Of a DNA stretch of 64,000 bases, positions 1-12,100 are shown in pieces. The DNA is from Owenia fusiformis (taxonomy: Eukaryota; Annelida; Polychaeta; Sabellida; Oweniidae). The number at the start of each line of letters is the position of its first letter. Position 1 is the stretch's first letter. Both the position numbers and the translations under genes were made by a program. Location of the stretch: assembly GCA_903813345.2 (NCBI GenBank), contig CAIIXF020000009.1, positions 4,956,030-5,020,029 of the forward strand. Reading direction: 5' to 3'. The notes beneath the pieces were generated by a model, which saw only the letters and a list, made by a program, of their open reading frames with translations, was not told where the DNA came from and searched no databases.

Positions 1-205
1 ATTGACCCAAATCAATTGTATCTGGTCGACCTAAATAGGACTTGATCAATGCTCACTGTTTGCACCAGTTCTACATTGCATGCAAATAGGTTTTTTTATT
101 GATTGTAAGACTGTTGATGTGTATATTTTTTACAAGATCTATTGATTCGATACAATTGTATGTAGCAGCTTTTATGTGTGTTTTGGTAAGCAGGTCATAC
201 TCACT

Positions 206-734
206 GGTGATCCACTCGATTACGCTGGCTACCAAAACGGTTCGTTTTGGTAACAAAATGTCGGAACGTCGAAGGTACGATTTTTCTTTTTTTCTTATTT
301 CACGCGTTGTAGGCAGAATCCCCACGATGTTTTTTCTCACAAACGTATATCAGTATCATATGTTTTAGAAAATGTTCATGTTTGCGAAAAAATAGCTCAG
401 AAGACAACAGAATCGTCGATTTAATTCCTCACTTAAGTTACATAAACGGTTTTGGTTAAAAGTGCAGATCTTAACTGTTTTTCAAAAAACCGTTTATGTA
501 ACTTAAGTGAAAAATTAAATCGACGATTCTGCTGTCTTCTGAACTATTTGTTCGCACATATGTAGATTTTCTTAAACATATGATACTGATACACAAACGT
601 ATATAAAAAATGTCGTGGGAATTCTGCCTACAACGTGTGAAATAAGGAAAAGAGAAAAATCGTACCTTCGACGTTCCGACATTTTGTTACCAAAACGAAC
701 CGTTTCGGTAACCAGCGTAATCGAGTGGATCACC
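206..734. mobile_element. Fold-back (long palindromic) element, 529 bp
   Basis: The left arm starts GGTGATCCACTCGATTACGC at 206 and the right arm ends with its complement at 734. The arms are about 240 bp and nearly identical, with a short centre near 465-495. It lies in the FDXR intron left of 3005. No target duplication is evident. Confidence 0.85.
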
Positions 735-1085
735 ATTAATCTAAATGAGCATTATCCCTGCTTCGAACAAATTTGATTTTTTTACATAATATAGATTTGA
801 ATGTCTTCTTTTGAATAATCAGAATTTGATTTGGGTAATATTTATAGATTTTTCGCAAAAAAAATATTAGCGCAGTACACTATTGAACTTCTTTCCCCAA
901 ATCGAGACTTGTATTTTATTGAATCGGTCTAATTGAGCATTATCCCTGCTTCAGACCAATTTGTTATTTTTACATCTTGTAGATTTAAATGTTCTCTTTT
1001 GAATATTCAAAGTTTAATTTGGGTAATATTTCTATATTTTTCATGAAAAAAATTATTAGCCCAGGAGACTATTCTCCAAACCGAG
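735..1085. repeat. Dimeric ~190-bp repeat, copy 1
   Basis: Two tandem units beginning GAGCATTATCCCTGCTTC (752 and 935), each with a segment like TTTAATTTGGGTAATATTTC and a CCAGGAGACTATTCT-type end. A second dimer lies at 38660-38945. Confidence 0.8.
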
Positions 1086-2059
1086 AATCGTCCTTTGCCA
1101 TTGATAAAGATGTGAGTGAAAAATCAAAACTGTAAGAATAGGCTAAAAATGAAACTTTACTAATCTTAATCTTGTGGCATTGCCAACGTCCTGAAGATAA
1201 ATTCAAATGAAATATATTTATTAATACAGTGTCTCTCACACTGTTAAACTTAGGTTACTATAGCAATCATATTAAATATAACTGTACAAAAGAAAAACAT
1301 ACTTTTCATTTCGTTTTATCTGCTGAATTAGTTGAGCTTCTGATTTTGCAGTTTCATTCTTTATCTCTCCCTTAAGTCTTCAACTTCAGCTAGGGTGTAC
1401 AGAGATTGCTCTCTGAAAGTCTATACTGTTTTCTGTCTCTTTTATTCATATCTGGTATTATATATATCCAAGTGTATCATTCCCAAATACACACAATGTT
1501 TGTTCAGCTATCTAAGCCAATCCACCTTGGCGGTGTCCCGGGGGGCGATGTTCTTTATTGAAACTTTTTATTATTTCTAATACCTGAGAAACCTGAAGGT
1601 AACGTAATCCTTCCTCCATTTACTGATATGTTAAATGAACCTCTCCGAGTTTATAGTTTTATACAGTGATTTGTCCTTAGATTATTTTTAACTTTCAGTT
1701 TTCTGATGTACGTTTTTAGTTCAATTAAAGCAGTTTAATGCTGTCTATGGAATCACATCTGAAACTGTTTTAATCAATCAATCCCTTTTGGTATCAATAC
1801 CATTTGGTACACTGTTATTCAAATGCTCTAGTCAACTGTTTGTCTCTTATTGCCTTTATGAAGATATTCAATAATACTTCACATGCACCTGATACAATTG
1901 CCATCCAAATTCCAATATGCATATTGTATTTTTCAATTCTAAACTCATGTGATTATTCACAGCACTACTTGTGGGTTTCTCTGTATGCAAATAAAATTTT
2001 CATGATTTGAATTTGTTATCTCTGAGTTTGAAAAAGTACACCGTCAACATGCTCAGTTA
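1086..2059. other. FDXR intron, nothing recognised
   Basis: AT-rich DNA with only short open frames. I see no exon with family similarity and no clear repeat. Confidence 0.5.
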
Positions 2060-2630
2060 TGATTTAACTCTTAGATAAATGCCAATCTTAAATGAATGCT
2101 GATCCAAAATGAATGCTACTCTTAAATGAGTGCCATTCTTAAATGAATGTCGACTTTAAATGAATGCTACTCATAAATAAATGCCACTCTTGAATAAATG
2201 GCAAACTTAAATGAATGCCAATCTTAAATGAATGCTGATCCAAAATGAATGCTACTCTTAAATGAGTGCCATTCTTAAATGAATGTCGATTTTAAATGAA
2301 TGTTACTCTTAAATAAATGCCACTCTTAAATAAATGCCAATCTTAAATGAATGCTGATCCAAAATGAATGCTACTCTTAAATGAGTGACATTCTTAAATG
2401 AATGTCGATTTTAAATGAATGCTACTCTAAATAAATGCCACTCTTAAATAAATGGCAAACTTAAATGAATGCCAATTTTAAATGAATGCTGATCCAAAAT
2501 GAATGCTACTCTTAAATGAGTGCCATTCTTAAATGAAATGCTACTCTTAAATAAATGCCACTCTTAAATAAATGCCAATCTTAAATAAGTGCCAATCTTA
2601 AATGAATACCGATCCAAAGTGAATTCTGAT
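2060..2630. repeat. 16-17-bp minisatellite with higher-order units
   Basis: Runs of CTTAAATGAATGCYRAT-like units (AATGAATGCTACTCTTA, AATAAATGCCACTCTTA). A longer block of about 115-130 bp, marked by GATCCAAAATGAATGC, recurs at 2101, 2228, 2353 and 2486. Confidence 0.9.
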
Positions 2631-3004
2631 CTTTATAATTATTGTTGTTTTATGTTGGATAATTATTGATCTTCTGATGCACAAATGATTTTTTTATATC
2701 TGATTGGATTATTGTTCAATAAATAATTTATAAATGTTGAATGTTATCAGAGTGGAGCTATATAAGGCTTTGGATATGGGGTTCATCCCGAGTGAAATAT
2801 GCTCATCTACCCTAAAACTCTACATGGCATAGGATAAAGTGTATTACCACAAGATATTGCCTAAATGGATAACAATAGAGTTCCTCAGAATTATAGTCGA
2901 AGTAAAGCGTAGATTTACCATGGGTTTGATTTACATGTTATTTACTTGTCATAGTTTATTGTTATTGAAATATTCTTTATTTATGTTCTGTATTTTGTTT
3001 TCAG
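2631..3004. other. FDXR intron before exon 3005, nothing recognised
   Basis: AT-rich sequence that ends in the polypyrimidine-like tract and acceptor of the exon. No coding similarity found. Confidence 0.5.
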
Positions 3005-3127
3005 AATGTTATCAACACATTTACCCAAACTGCACAAAATGACAGGTGTCGCTTTATCGGAAATGTGCATGTCGGTGATGATGTCACAGTGGCCCAGTTA
3101 CGCCATCTTTATACAGCTGTTGTGTTT
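3005..3127 (+). CDS. FDXR: FDXR coding exon ([10 protein letters not shown] segment)
   Basis: Follows a TTTTCAG acceptor and ends at GTACGT. It is 41 whole codons, reading from [10 protein letters not shown] to LYTAVVF. The earlier FDXR exons are not visible in the 3 kb to its left. Confidence 0.95.
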
Positions 3128-6100
3128 GTACGTACCAAAAATTGTTATTCCTAAAATATTTTCTTATTGTTCATGTTTATTTCAATGAATCATTAGACAA
3201 AAACAACAAATTACATAAAAGTGTCAGGATTAATTTAATATTGATCTGTTATGTGGTTTATACTATATTCACATAGCCAAGGTGTGTCCAAATCCAACTC
3301 AGGCCTTGTTTCTTAAACTTGGCACTCAATCTTCAGCATTTCTTGTGCAAAGTTTGAAACAATGCCTGAGTTGCAATGATCACAGTCTACAATGCACCGA
3401 GTCCAGGGTTTAAATCCTGAAGTTGATATTTTAGAAATATGGCACAGATAAGTTTGATTATACTGTTCTTCCTTGAGTTTAGCACCATCTTTCTGAAAAC
3501 TAAAGTTAGAAATTTCCAATTTTATGTTTGATGGTGAAATTATGTTTTGTTTGTATCACCACCAGAAGTTGTGGTTCCAACTTTTTTGTGGGTGGTGTTT
3601 TGCGGTTAGAATTTGTCAGCAGTTGGTGTTCTGTCGAAACTGAAAGCCACTGGCATGGCCTAAAAGTGTTCAGATTGTCACTTATTCAGATATCCAGGTT
3701 TTACGATATGAAATGGTTTATTATTTCACAACCAGAAGTAGCGACATACTATTTTTGGGTATGGTGTTCGACAGTCTGTGGTTGGTGTTTGTTGGTTGAC
3801 TTTTTTGAGGGTTGGTGTTCAGCTTCTGTAATAAATGGCTGGTGGTGACATTTTACATGTTAATTCCTTGTTGTTTTATTGGTGCAGATACATAAATTCT
3901 TTTTTTTTGTTATTTATAGTGCTATGGTGCTGACGATGACAGAACACTAGGGATCCCTGGAGAGGTAAATACAAAACCCAATATATTCTAGTGTCCGTGC
4001 AAATATTGGAATGTATTTTATTTATATATATTTATTTATATTTTTTGATATGCATCGAATTGTTTGTAATTTTATGAATTAACACAATAGAAATTATTTT
4101 GGTCAATAGTTTATTACACCTAAACTAAGAACAATGTTATATAATATTAAAATTCAAAATTACATAATATTTTTTAAATGCATAGATAGAGCTAATAGTA
4201 AAAATATATCATATACGTCATACAAGGTTCAGGCTATTGAGATTATCTTAAGGCCAATCTATAGGATGATTTGTTTATCCTATACTGTGTGTGTTTTGTA
4301 CGTAAATTTTCAGAATCCCTGTACTTAACATTTTTTTGGGGTCTCCCTATTCTGGAATGATATTCAAATTCTATTAATTTCTTCATAAAAAAGAGCTATA
4401 TTGGTTCTATAATTTCATATATCGTTCACACCATATTTAGTTTTGTACAAAACATTATTTTGATACAAAAATGTCCAAAATTTTAATTTTTTCCCATAAC
4501 AGGCAATGTACAACTCCCAGCACAACAGGACATAAAGTCAGCCTATTTATTTACCTCAAATACATTAGTATTGGATATCACATTTTCAAAACCTGCAGTA
4601 GGCTATAGCCTCTCAGGCATAAAAAGTTATATAGAATTAATAAATCATATTTGGAACATTGTTACATAATATTTTATAAGATTAGTTATATTATGTTGGC
4701 TAATTATTTTTGTTCACTTAGCCATGTTCCTACTATAGTAGACTAGATATACTCAAAAAAGCGAAATGATTTAAAATATTGTAATATTCTGCCTCAGCAG
4801 TGAAAAATGTATTAGGGATGATTGCTATCCATGGATCATTATCTCCAGCATGATTGCTAATCAATGGATCATATTCAGCATGTAGATTGCAAATCCATGG
4901 ATCATCTTTGGAATGATTGCTAATCAATGGATCATCTTCAGCATCATTGTTAATCCATGGATCATATTCAGCATGTAGATTGCAAATCCATGGATCATCT
5001 TTGGAATGATTGCTAATCAATGGATCATCTTCAGCATCAAAGCATCACAGATCATAAACGCATAAACATTCAAATCAAAGTACTTTCTACAAATGGAGAT
5101 AATGTTCTTTAAAATTATTTTCAAAAATGATTCCCACCTTTCTTACACCTATGAAATGTACTATCATTTCTATTTTTTATAATATAGTCACTTTATAAGG
5201 CACAGAAAAATGTATTCTCTTATTTCAACCCAATGATAGATGTCTCTAGTGAGTTTCTTCTAATTCATCAACATAGTCTGCAACTTCTGTAACGAGCCTA
5301 ACAGCTGCTGCGACATCATGATCATACACCCCTAAGATTACAATACCTTTCACTAGGAAAGCAGTAAAACCTCCAGTACGCCCATCCGTTGCAAAAAGCG
5401 CACGGTTTTCTTGAAGTTTTCCTGGCATGTACAGGGAACCAGTGCCAAGATCGATGCCATCTGGGTTAAGCGCATCTCTGTCGCCTTTTATTAGCTTCAC
5501 CAGTGACTCTCGGGTAGATCTCAAAGGCTTGAATGTGATTGGTTGGTTGGCTCTGACATCACAATTAATGGCATTTATCACAATAGCATGTGATATTCTT
5601 CCTGATCGCATTAGTTTTCGCTCAACAAGTTCTTCAGCGAAAGGATCAGACTTTTTCTCCTTGGTACCCTTTAATTAAATAGTTCATTTAAAGTTTTGAA
5701 TTCGTAATTGAAAATACAATGAATTACTCCGAATCAAGCTGTACTTTTTGGAAGTATGTACATTTACAATAGGAAGGTTAAGAAACACATTTTTAAAAAC
5801 TTGTACGTGAACGTATTATGATCCTCTGTTGATCAATTCTACCATTTGTTTTGTTAGTACCTCAATTGAAATACTCAATTCTGATTGGTTTATGAGCGGT
5901 TGATGAGCGGCTACTTTTGAAAAAAATGTTTTTTAAATATTGAAATTTTTTAATTTTGAAAAAAATCGAAATAACAAGTTGTGAAAAAATTACAAATATT
6001 CGACAGTTTGGGCATTTTTGCTAAAATATGATACATACACTTATCAAATATGTTCGCATGATATTCGATAATATATACTTCCAATTATTATATTCTTCGG

Positions 6101-9100
6101 ACTAACAAAACAATTGTTAACGTCTCTATTCGGTCAACTGGCAAAAGTGTATTCCTCAACAGTAAACCTTGAGAGTACTGTTGACAGTACTTTCAAGGTT
6201 TACAGTATCGGTATACAATTTTGCCAATTGACCTCAAGAGAGAAACTGTTTAAGGGTATACAGAAAAAATTGTAATAAGTTCCCTTGAAAAGTGAATTGA
6301 GAGCGGGATAGTAATCCCCAGGGTCGAAATATTACACGCTCATGTACAGATTCTTTTAAAAATATGTAACTTAACCTTTCTAATACCCAGGGGTTTCATT
6401 AGTTTCAGGCAACAGGCGATTTTCACTTGTTTTCACAAAATTGCTTGTTTTTTTTAGGGACTTTTCAACTTGTCCATGTTAAATTTATGATTACCATTAA
6501 TTTTGCCATTGTTTTCATTTATTTATTTAGCCTGTTGTGAGAAATTCTAGTGAAACCCCTGAATACCTATAACATGAAACTCTATTATAGCTTGTACATT
6601 AACAATTGAAATTGCATTTTTATTATGCATGAGAATAACATCTGGGATGAATGTAATGGATTAACATCCCAGACATAGCATGCATAATTTCTTACAAACG
6701 CTACATACTAAATTTATATATATATGAATTTATATATCTTAATACACTACATAATATATATTTAAAAAATACTTACAGAGCATTGAGCTCCCATTTCTAG
6801 TTGTTCTGTTGTAGACATTTAATAAACTTGATAATATCCTTTAATAATAAATGTGTTAGTCAATCACCAATAATTGCAATGTATGTCTGAGTTCTACCAG
6901 CATAAAATGTTTAAATGAACTGCATCAACTGGAATTACATTCATTTATAATACGTATATGCGTCAGAAACAATTTCCTATGCATGTGAAGATAGTGTATT
7001 AAAACAGATGATGAGGTCATCAAATGAGGGTGATCTCTTATGGAAATGTAATTTTAACTAAGCTTGTATTCGCAAAAGCAACTAACGCCTGTCAGCTACT
7101 GGATTAACCTACTTTTTCATGACCTACTAATTAAAATATGAATGGAATAGTGACAGGTACTATTCCTATTTAAATGAGTTTCCCATAAAATAGCAGGTCA
7201 ATCCGGTAGCCGGCAGGCGTTAGTTGCATTTGCTCTACATTGCTAATTGTCTTTAAAAAATATTAGTAAATGAATCAAATGTAGAGGTGTTTAAAGGATT
7301 AAAAATTAGGAATCCCACTGAATGTTTAATCCAGGGTTGTGGTGAGGAGGTGAGGCAAAAATTATTGAGGCAAAATGCTTATAGGTGAGGCAAGAAGTTT
7401 ATTATATTATATATATAAATTTTGTTGAGGTAATTGCCTCACCTGCCTACCTCATGCTCGGCTGCACCAATGAAACTGAAAAGGATTTTAAGATTCTTAC
7501 CATTTTAATAATCTATGATATTAATATTTCTTCTCGAGACCCCTTTGATTATGTAACTATAATTTAAAATTATCAACATGAGGGTATGATATCCCCTATA
7601 TTCATCGTTTATTAAAGGGCCAATATCTGTAATACTTCCTGGTCATCTCAACCTTATCAACTCAACCAAATAAATCCCAATCCCAAGTCAACTCAACCCA
7701 GTAAAACTCTACCTTAAGTCAACTCAACCCCTAGTCAACTCAAACCCAGCAAAACTCATCCCTAAGTCAAATCAAGCCAGTGAAACTCAACCTCAAGTCA
7801 ACTCAATCCCAGTAAAACTCAACCCTAAGTCAACTTAACCCCATTAAATCTCAACCTCAAGTCGGAACAACCCCAGTAAAACTCAACCGCAATAAAACTC
7901 AAATTAATTGATCATAGGGTTTAAGACTAATATAAGCAGGCCCGAAGCCAGGGAGGGTTTACAGGGTTCGGGCGAACCCTCCCCCCCCCAGGCCAAAAAT
8001 TCTTTCAAAATCATGCAGTTTTTCCCATTTTTAGCATTTCTCAAGTGATTTTAGTCATATTTGGGCCAAAATTGTCAAATGTGAACCCCTCCTGGAAATT
8101 TTTGAAAACTGAACCCCCCTTGGCAAATCCTGGCTATGGGCCTGATAAGGTTGAAAGCATTATTGCCACAATTTAACATATTTTACATGTGGCAGTGAGG
8201 CAGCTGTGAGTTTAGGACCCAGATGCATCATCACTTTCATTTTAATGGGGGATGGGGATCAAATCAAAATGTAATAAATTTTTATAAATTATTATTTTGA
8301 TACATCCCCCAATGTGTGCTTAATAACATCCGGGGATTTTATATAATTTACTAGCATAACAGAAATGTATCGAAGACAAGCTGATTGTGCATAGCTATAT
8401 CCAGTAATTTTTATTAACATGGTAATATACATGATTACAATAATACATAACATACATAGCTTCATTGATGTACCGTATTCTCTGTAATTACCGTAGCAAA
8501 AAATGACATTGTTCATTTGAAAGTCCTTGATACAACACCAAAAACAAGTCTTACCGCAGTCAGTTTGACATAAGCCACTGCAATCTTCTGTTCCCTCCTT
8601 TTTGCATTTTTTGTGATGTAAAATGTGATTGGTTAAGAATTTTCTGATATTGGATTATGTTAGAATAGATAAATAATACTGAAATATATACATATACACA
8701 TACAGTATGTTTATACAAAACCACATACACCACATACATATTCATCCCATGAGTGGGTTTGTCACATTAGTCTCTACTTTTAATTATTTGAACAAAGTTT
8801 GCTACTTATGTGATAAGCCTACAAGCAGTCTCAACATTATGGTTAAACACCCCTAAAACTAAGATGTCCTTCACTAGAAATGCTGTAAAACCTCCGCAGT
8901 GGCCATCAGTCGCAAACAGCTCACGGTTTTCTATCACTTTTCCTGGCATATACACTTTACCAATGCCAAGGTCGATGCCATCTGGGTTGAGTGCCATTGT
9001 ATCGCCTTGTATTAGCTTCGCCAGGGCCTTTCGGGTAGATCTAGAAGGCCTGAATGTGATTGGTTGGTTTGCTCTGACATTAAAATTACTGAGGCAAAAT

Positions 9101-12100
9101 TGTTGAGGCAAAATGCTTATAGGTGAGGCAAGAAGTTTATTATATTATATATATAAATTTTGTTGAGGTAATTGCCTCACCTGCCTACCTCATGCTCGGC
9201 TGCACCAATGAAACTGAAAAGCATTTTAAGATTCTTACCATTTTAATAATCTATGATATTAATATTTTTTCTCGAGACCCCTTTGATTATGTAACTATAA
9301 TTTAAAATTATCGACATGAGGGTATGACATCCCCTATATTCATCGTTTATTAAAGGGCTAATATCTGTAATGCTTCCTGGTCATCTCAACCTTGTCAACT
9401 CAACCAAATAGATCTCAATCCCAAGTCAACTCAACCCAGTAAATCTCAATCCCAAGTCAACTCAACCCAGTAAAACTCTACCTTAAGTCAATTCAACCCC
9501 TAGTCAACTCAAACCCAGCTAAACTCAACCCTAAGTCAAATCAAGCCAGTGAAACTCAACCCCAAGTCAACTCAACCCTAAGTCAACTCAACCCCATTAA
9601 ATCTCAACCTCAAGTCGGAACATCCCCAGTAAAACTCAACCGCAATAAAACTCAAATCAATTGATCATAGGGTTTCAGACTAAGGTTGAAAGCATTATTG
9701 CCACAATTTAATATATTTTACATGTGGCAGTGAGGCAGCTCAATCCCAGTAAAACTCAACCCTAAGTCAACTTAACCCCATTAAATCTCAACCTCAAGTC
9801 GGAACATCCCCAGTAAAACTCAACCGCAATAAAACTCAAATCAATTGATCATAGGGTTTAAGACTACGGTTGAAAGCATTATTGCCACAATTTAATATAT
9901 TTTACATGTGGCAGTCAGACAACTGCGAGTTTAGGACCCAGATTCATCATCATTTTCATTTTGATTGGGGATGGGGATCAAATCAAAATGTAATCAATTA
10001 TTCATCATAAATTATTATTTTGATACATCCCCCAATGTGTGCTTAATAACATCCAGGGATTTTATATAATTTACAAGCATAACAGAAATGTATTGAAGAC
10101 AAGCTGATTTTGCATAGCTATATCCAGTAATTTTTATTAACATTGTAATATACATGATTACAATAATGCATGGCATACATAGCTTCATTGATGTAGAAAA
10201 TACACGTGATGAGACAAAAAGCTCAGTCAGAATTACTGAACAATATACATTTATTACAACGATTTTTGAAACCTATATACTTCTTATTGTTACCACCTTG
10301 CCAGGCCTGTTCTCCATGTTCTAGGGGTATTAGTGCTAGTTTAGAAGGCATTTATTTTACTATATTGACCTGAGCAATATGTGACATCATAGTGGCGGAC
10401 TAAAATGGATATTTCAGCCCGGCAATGTTCCCCGGTTCAGTGCATATAATTTTCGTTCAGTTGCACTCCGCTCTTGCTATTTCAGCCCTGGGCATAAATG
10501 ATGGTAATAATACTTATAATATCATTTCTGCAGGCAAAATAATAAAACATTGCACCTTATTCCTTAGGCCCTTGGCCCAATATTTCACTATATTGCCCTT
10601 TGAAATGACGTTATCGTACTATTAACACATTGTAATATCCATGATTGTAGTGATGAATTACTTGAGATAACTATAGCTTCAATACACATGTCACAAAAAG
10701 CTAAATCGGAATTACTGAACCAATATCATTTTCAATCCCTAGAAAGTTGGTGCTGACCTAGTATTTACATGTTGTGAATCTCTAATTGCCAAAATAACAT
10801 TAATAACAATTGGTATAACATTTTTATCTGAATAATAATTCTTATTTCTAATTTCATGTTTGATTATCTCTATAATCAGTTTTAGCAAAAAATGACATTG
10901 TTCATTTGAAAGTTCTTGATACTCCAGTTATGAGTCGGTTTGACATAAGCCACTGCATTATTCTGTTGCCTCCACTTTGCATTTTTGTGATGTAAGAATA
11001 GTCAAAATTTTCTGAGATTGAATTATGTTAAAATAAATAAATAATACTAAAAATGTACATTTTATTTTACGTTTGTTTATACAAGACCTGCATTTGTAGC
11101 TTGGGCAAGTTAGTCCAAAAGAGATAACAAACTATTTTAACTTTACTTGTTATTCCCATGGCAACGTGAGTGGGTGTGTTACATTAGTCTCTACTTTTAA
11201 TTATTCGAACAAAGTTTGCTACTTCTGTGATAAGCCTACAAGCAGTCTCAACATTATGGTTAAACACCCCTAAGACTAAGATGTCCTTCACTAGAAATGC
11301 TGTAAAACCTCCACAGTGGCCATCAGTCGCAAACAGCTCACGGTTTTCTATCACTTTTCCTGGCATATACACTTTACCAATGCCAAGGTCGATGCCATCT
11401 GGGTTGAGTGCCATTGTATCGCCTTGTATTAGCTTCGCCAGGGCCTTTCGGGTAGATCTAGAAGGCCTGAATGTGATTGGTTGGTTTGCTCTGACATTAA
11501 AATTACTGGCATTTATCACAATGGCATGTGATAGTATTCCATTTCGCATAAGTTTACGCGTGACAAGTTCTTCAGCAAAGGGATCTGGTTTCTTCTCCTT
11601 GGCCCCCTGCAATGTCAACAATCAATATAAATTCAAAGTTTTAGAAATGTTTATTATCATAACCTTTACTTCATTGATCAAACCAAATTTGTGGTCTTAC
11701 CAAACACCATACAATACAATCCATGTCAATACAATACAATGCAATACATGTACAATATATGCTATACAATATACTACAATAAAAAACAATGTACTTTCAT
11801 ACAAAATATTGCATTACAACATAATATAATACAATAAAATTTAACATGATACAATACTATGCAATGCAATGCAATACAATACAATAGAGTACAATACAAT
11901 GCAATGTAATGCAATGCAATGAAATACAATACATATAGTATATACACGATTTTTTTATTATTCATCTCGGCTTGGCATGCTCTTGGATTTATATATCCTT
12001 TTTTATATAAATATTCAAATAGATAGCTGATGCTTAAACATTAAGCATTTAATAAACAAGAAGAAGAAACAAGAGAGAAAGAGAAAGAGGAGAAGAGAAA

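Larger units (their letters stand above)
7343..9089. repeat. Tandem duplication unit 1 (includes the end of a profilin exon)
   Basis: Starts GAGGTGAGGCAAAA and follows the same order as unit 2: GAGGCAAGAAGTTTATTATA, CAACTCAACCC repeats, GTTTAGGACCCAGATGCATC, AAATGACATTGTTCATTTG, then the profilin exon. It contains a TIR element (7937-8144) missing from unit 2. Confidence 0.88.

Noticed and set aside
4733-5020. 95-codon minus-strand frame with DDPWI repeats
   Set aside because: It is a minisatellite; no start context, splice link or similarity supports a protein.
11227-11829. 200-codon + strand open frame
   Set aside because: It is antisense to the profilin-like exon and continues into a simple repeat.
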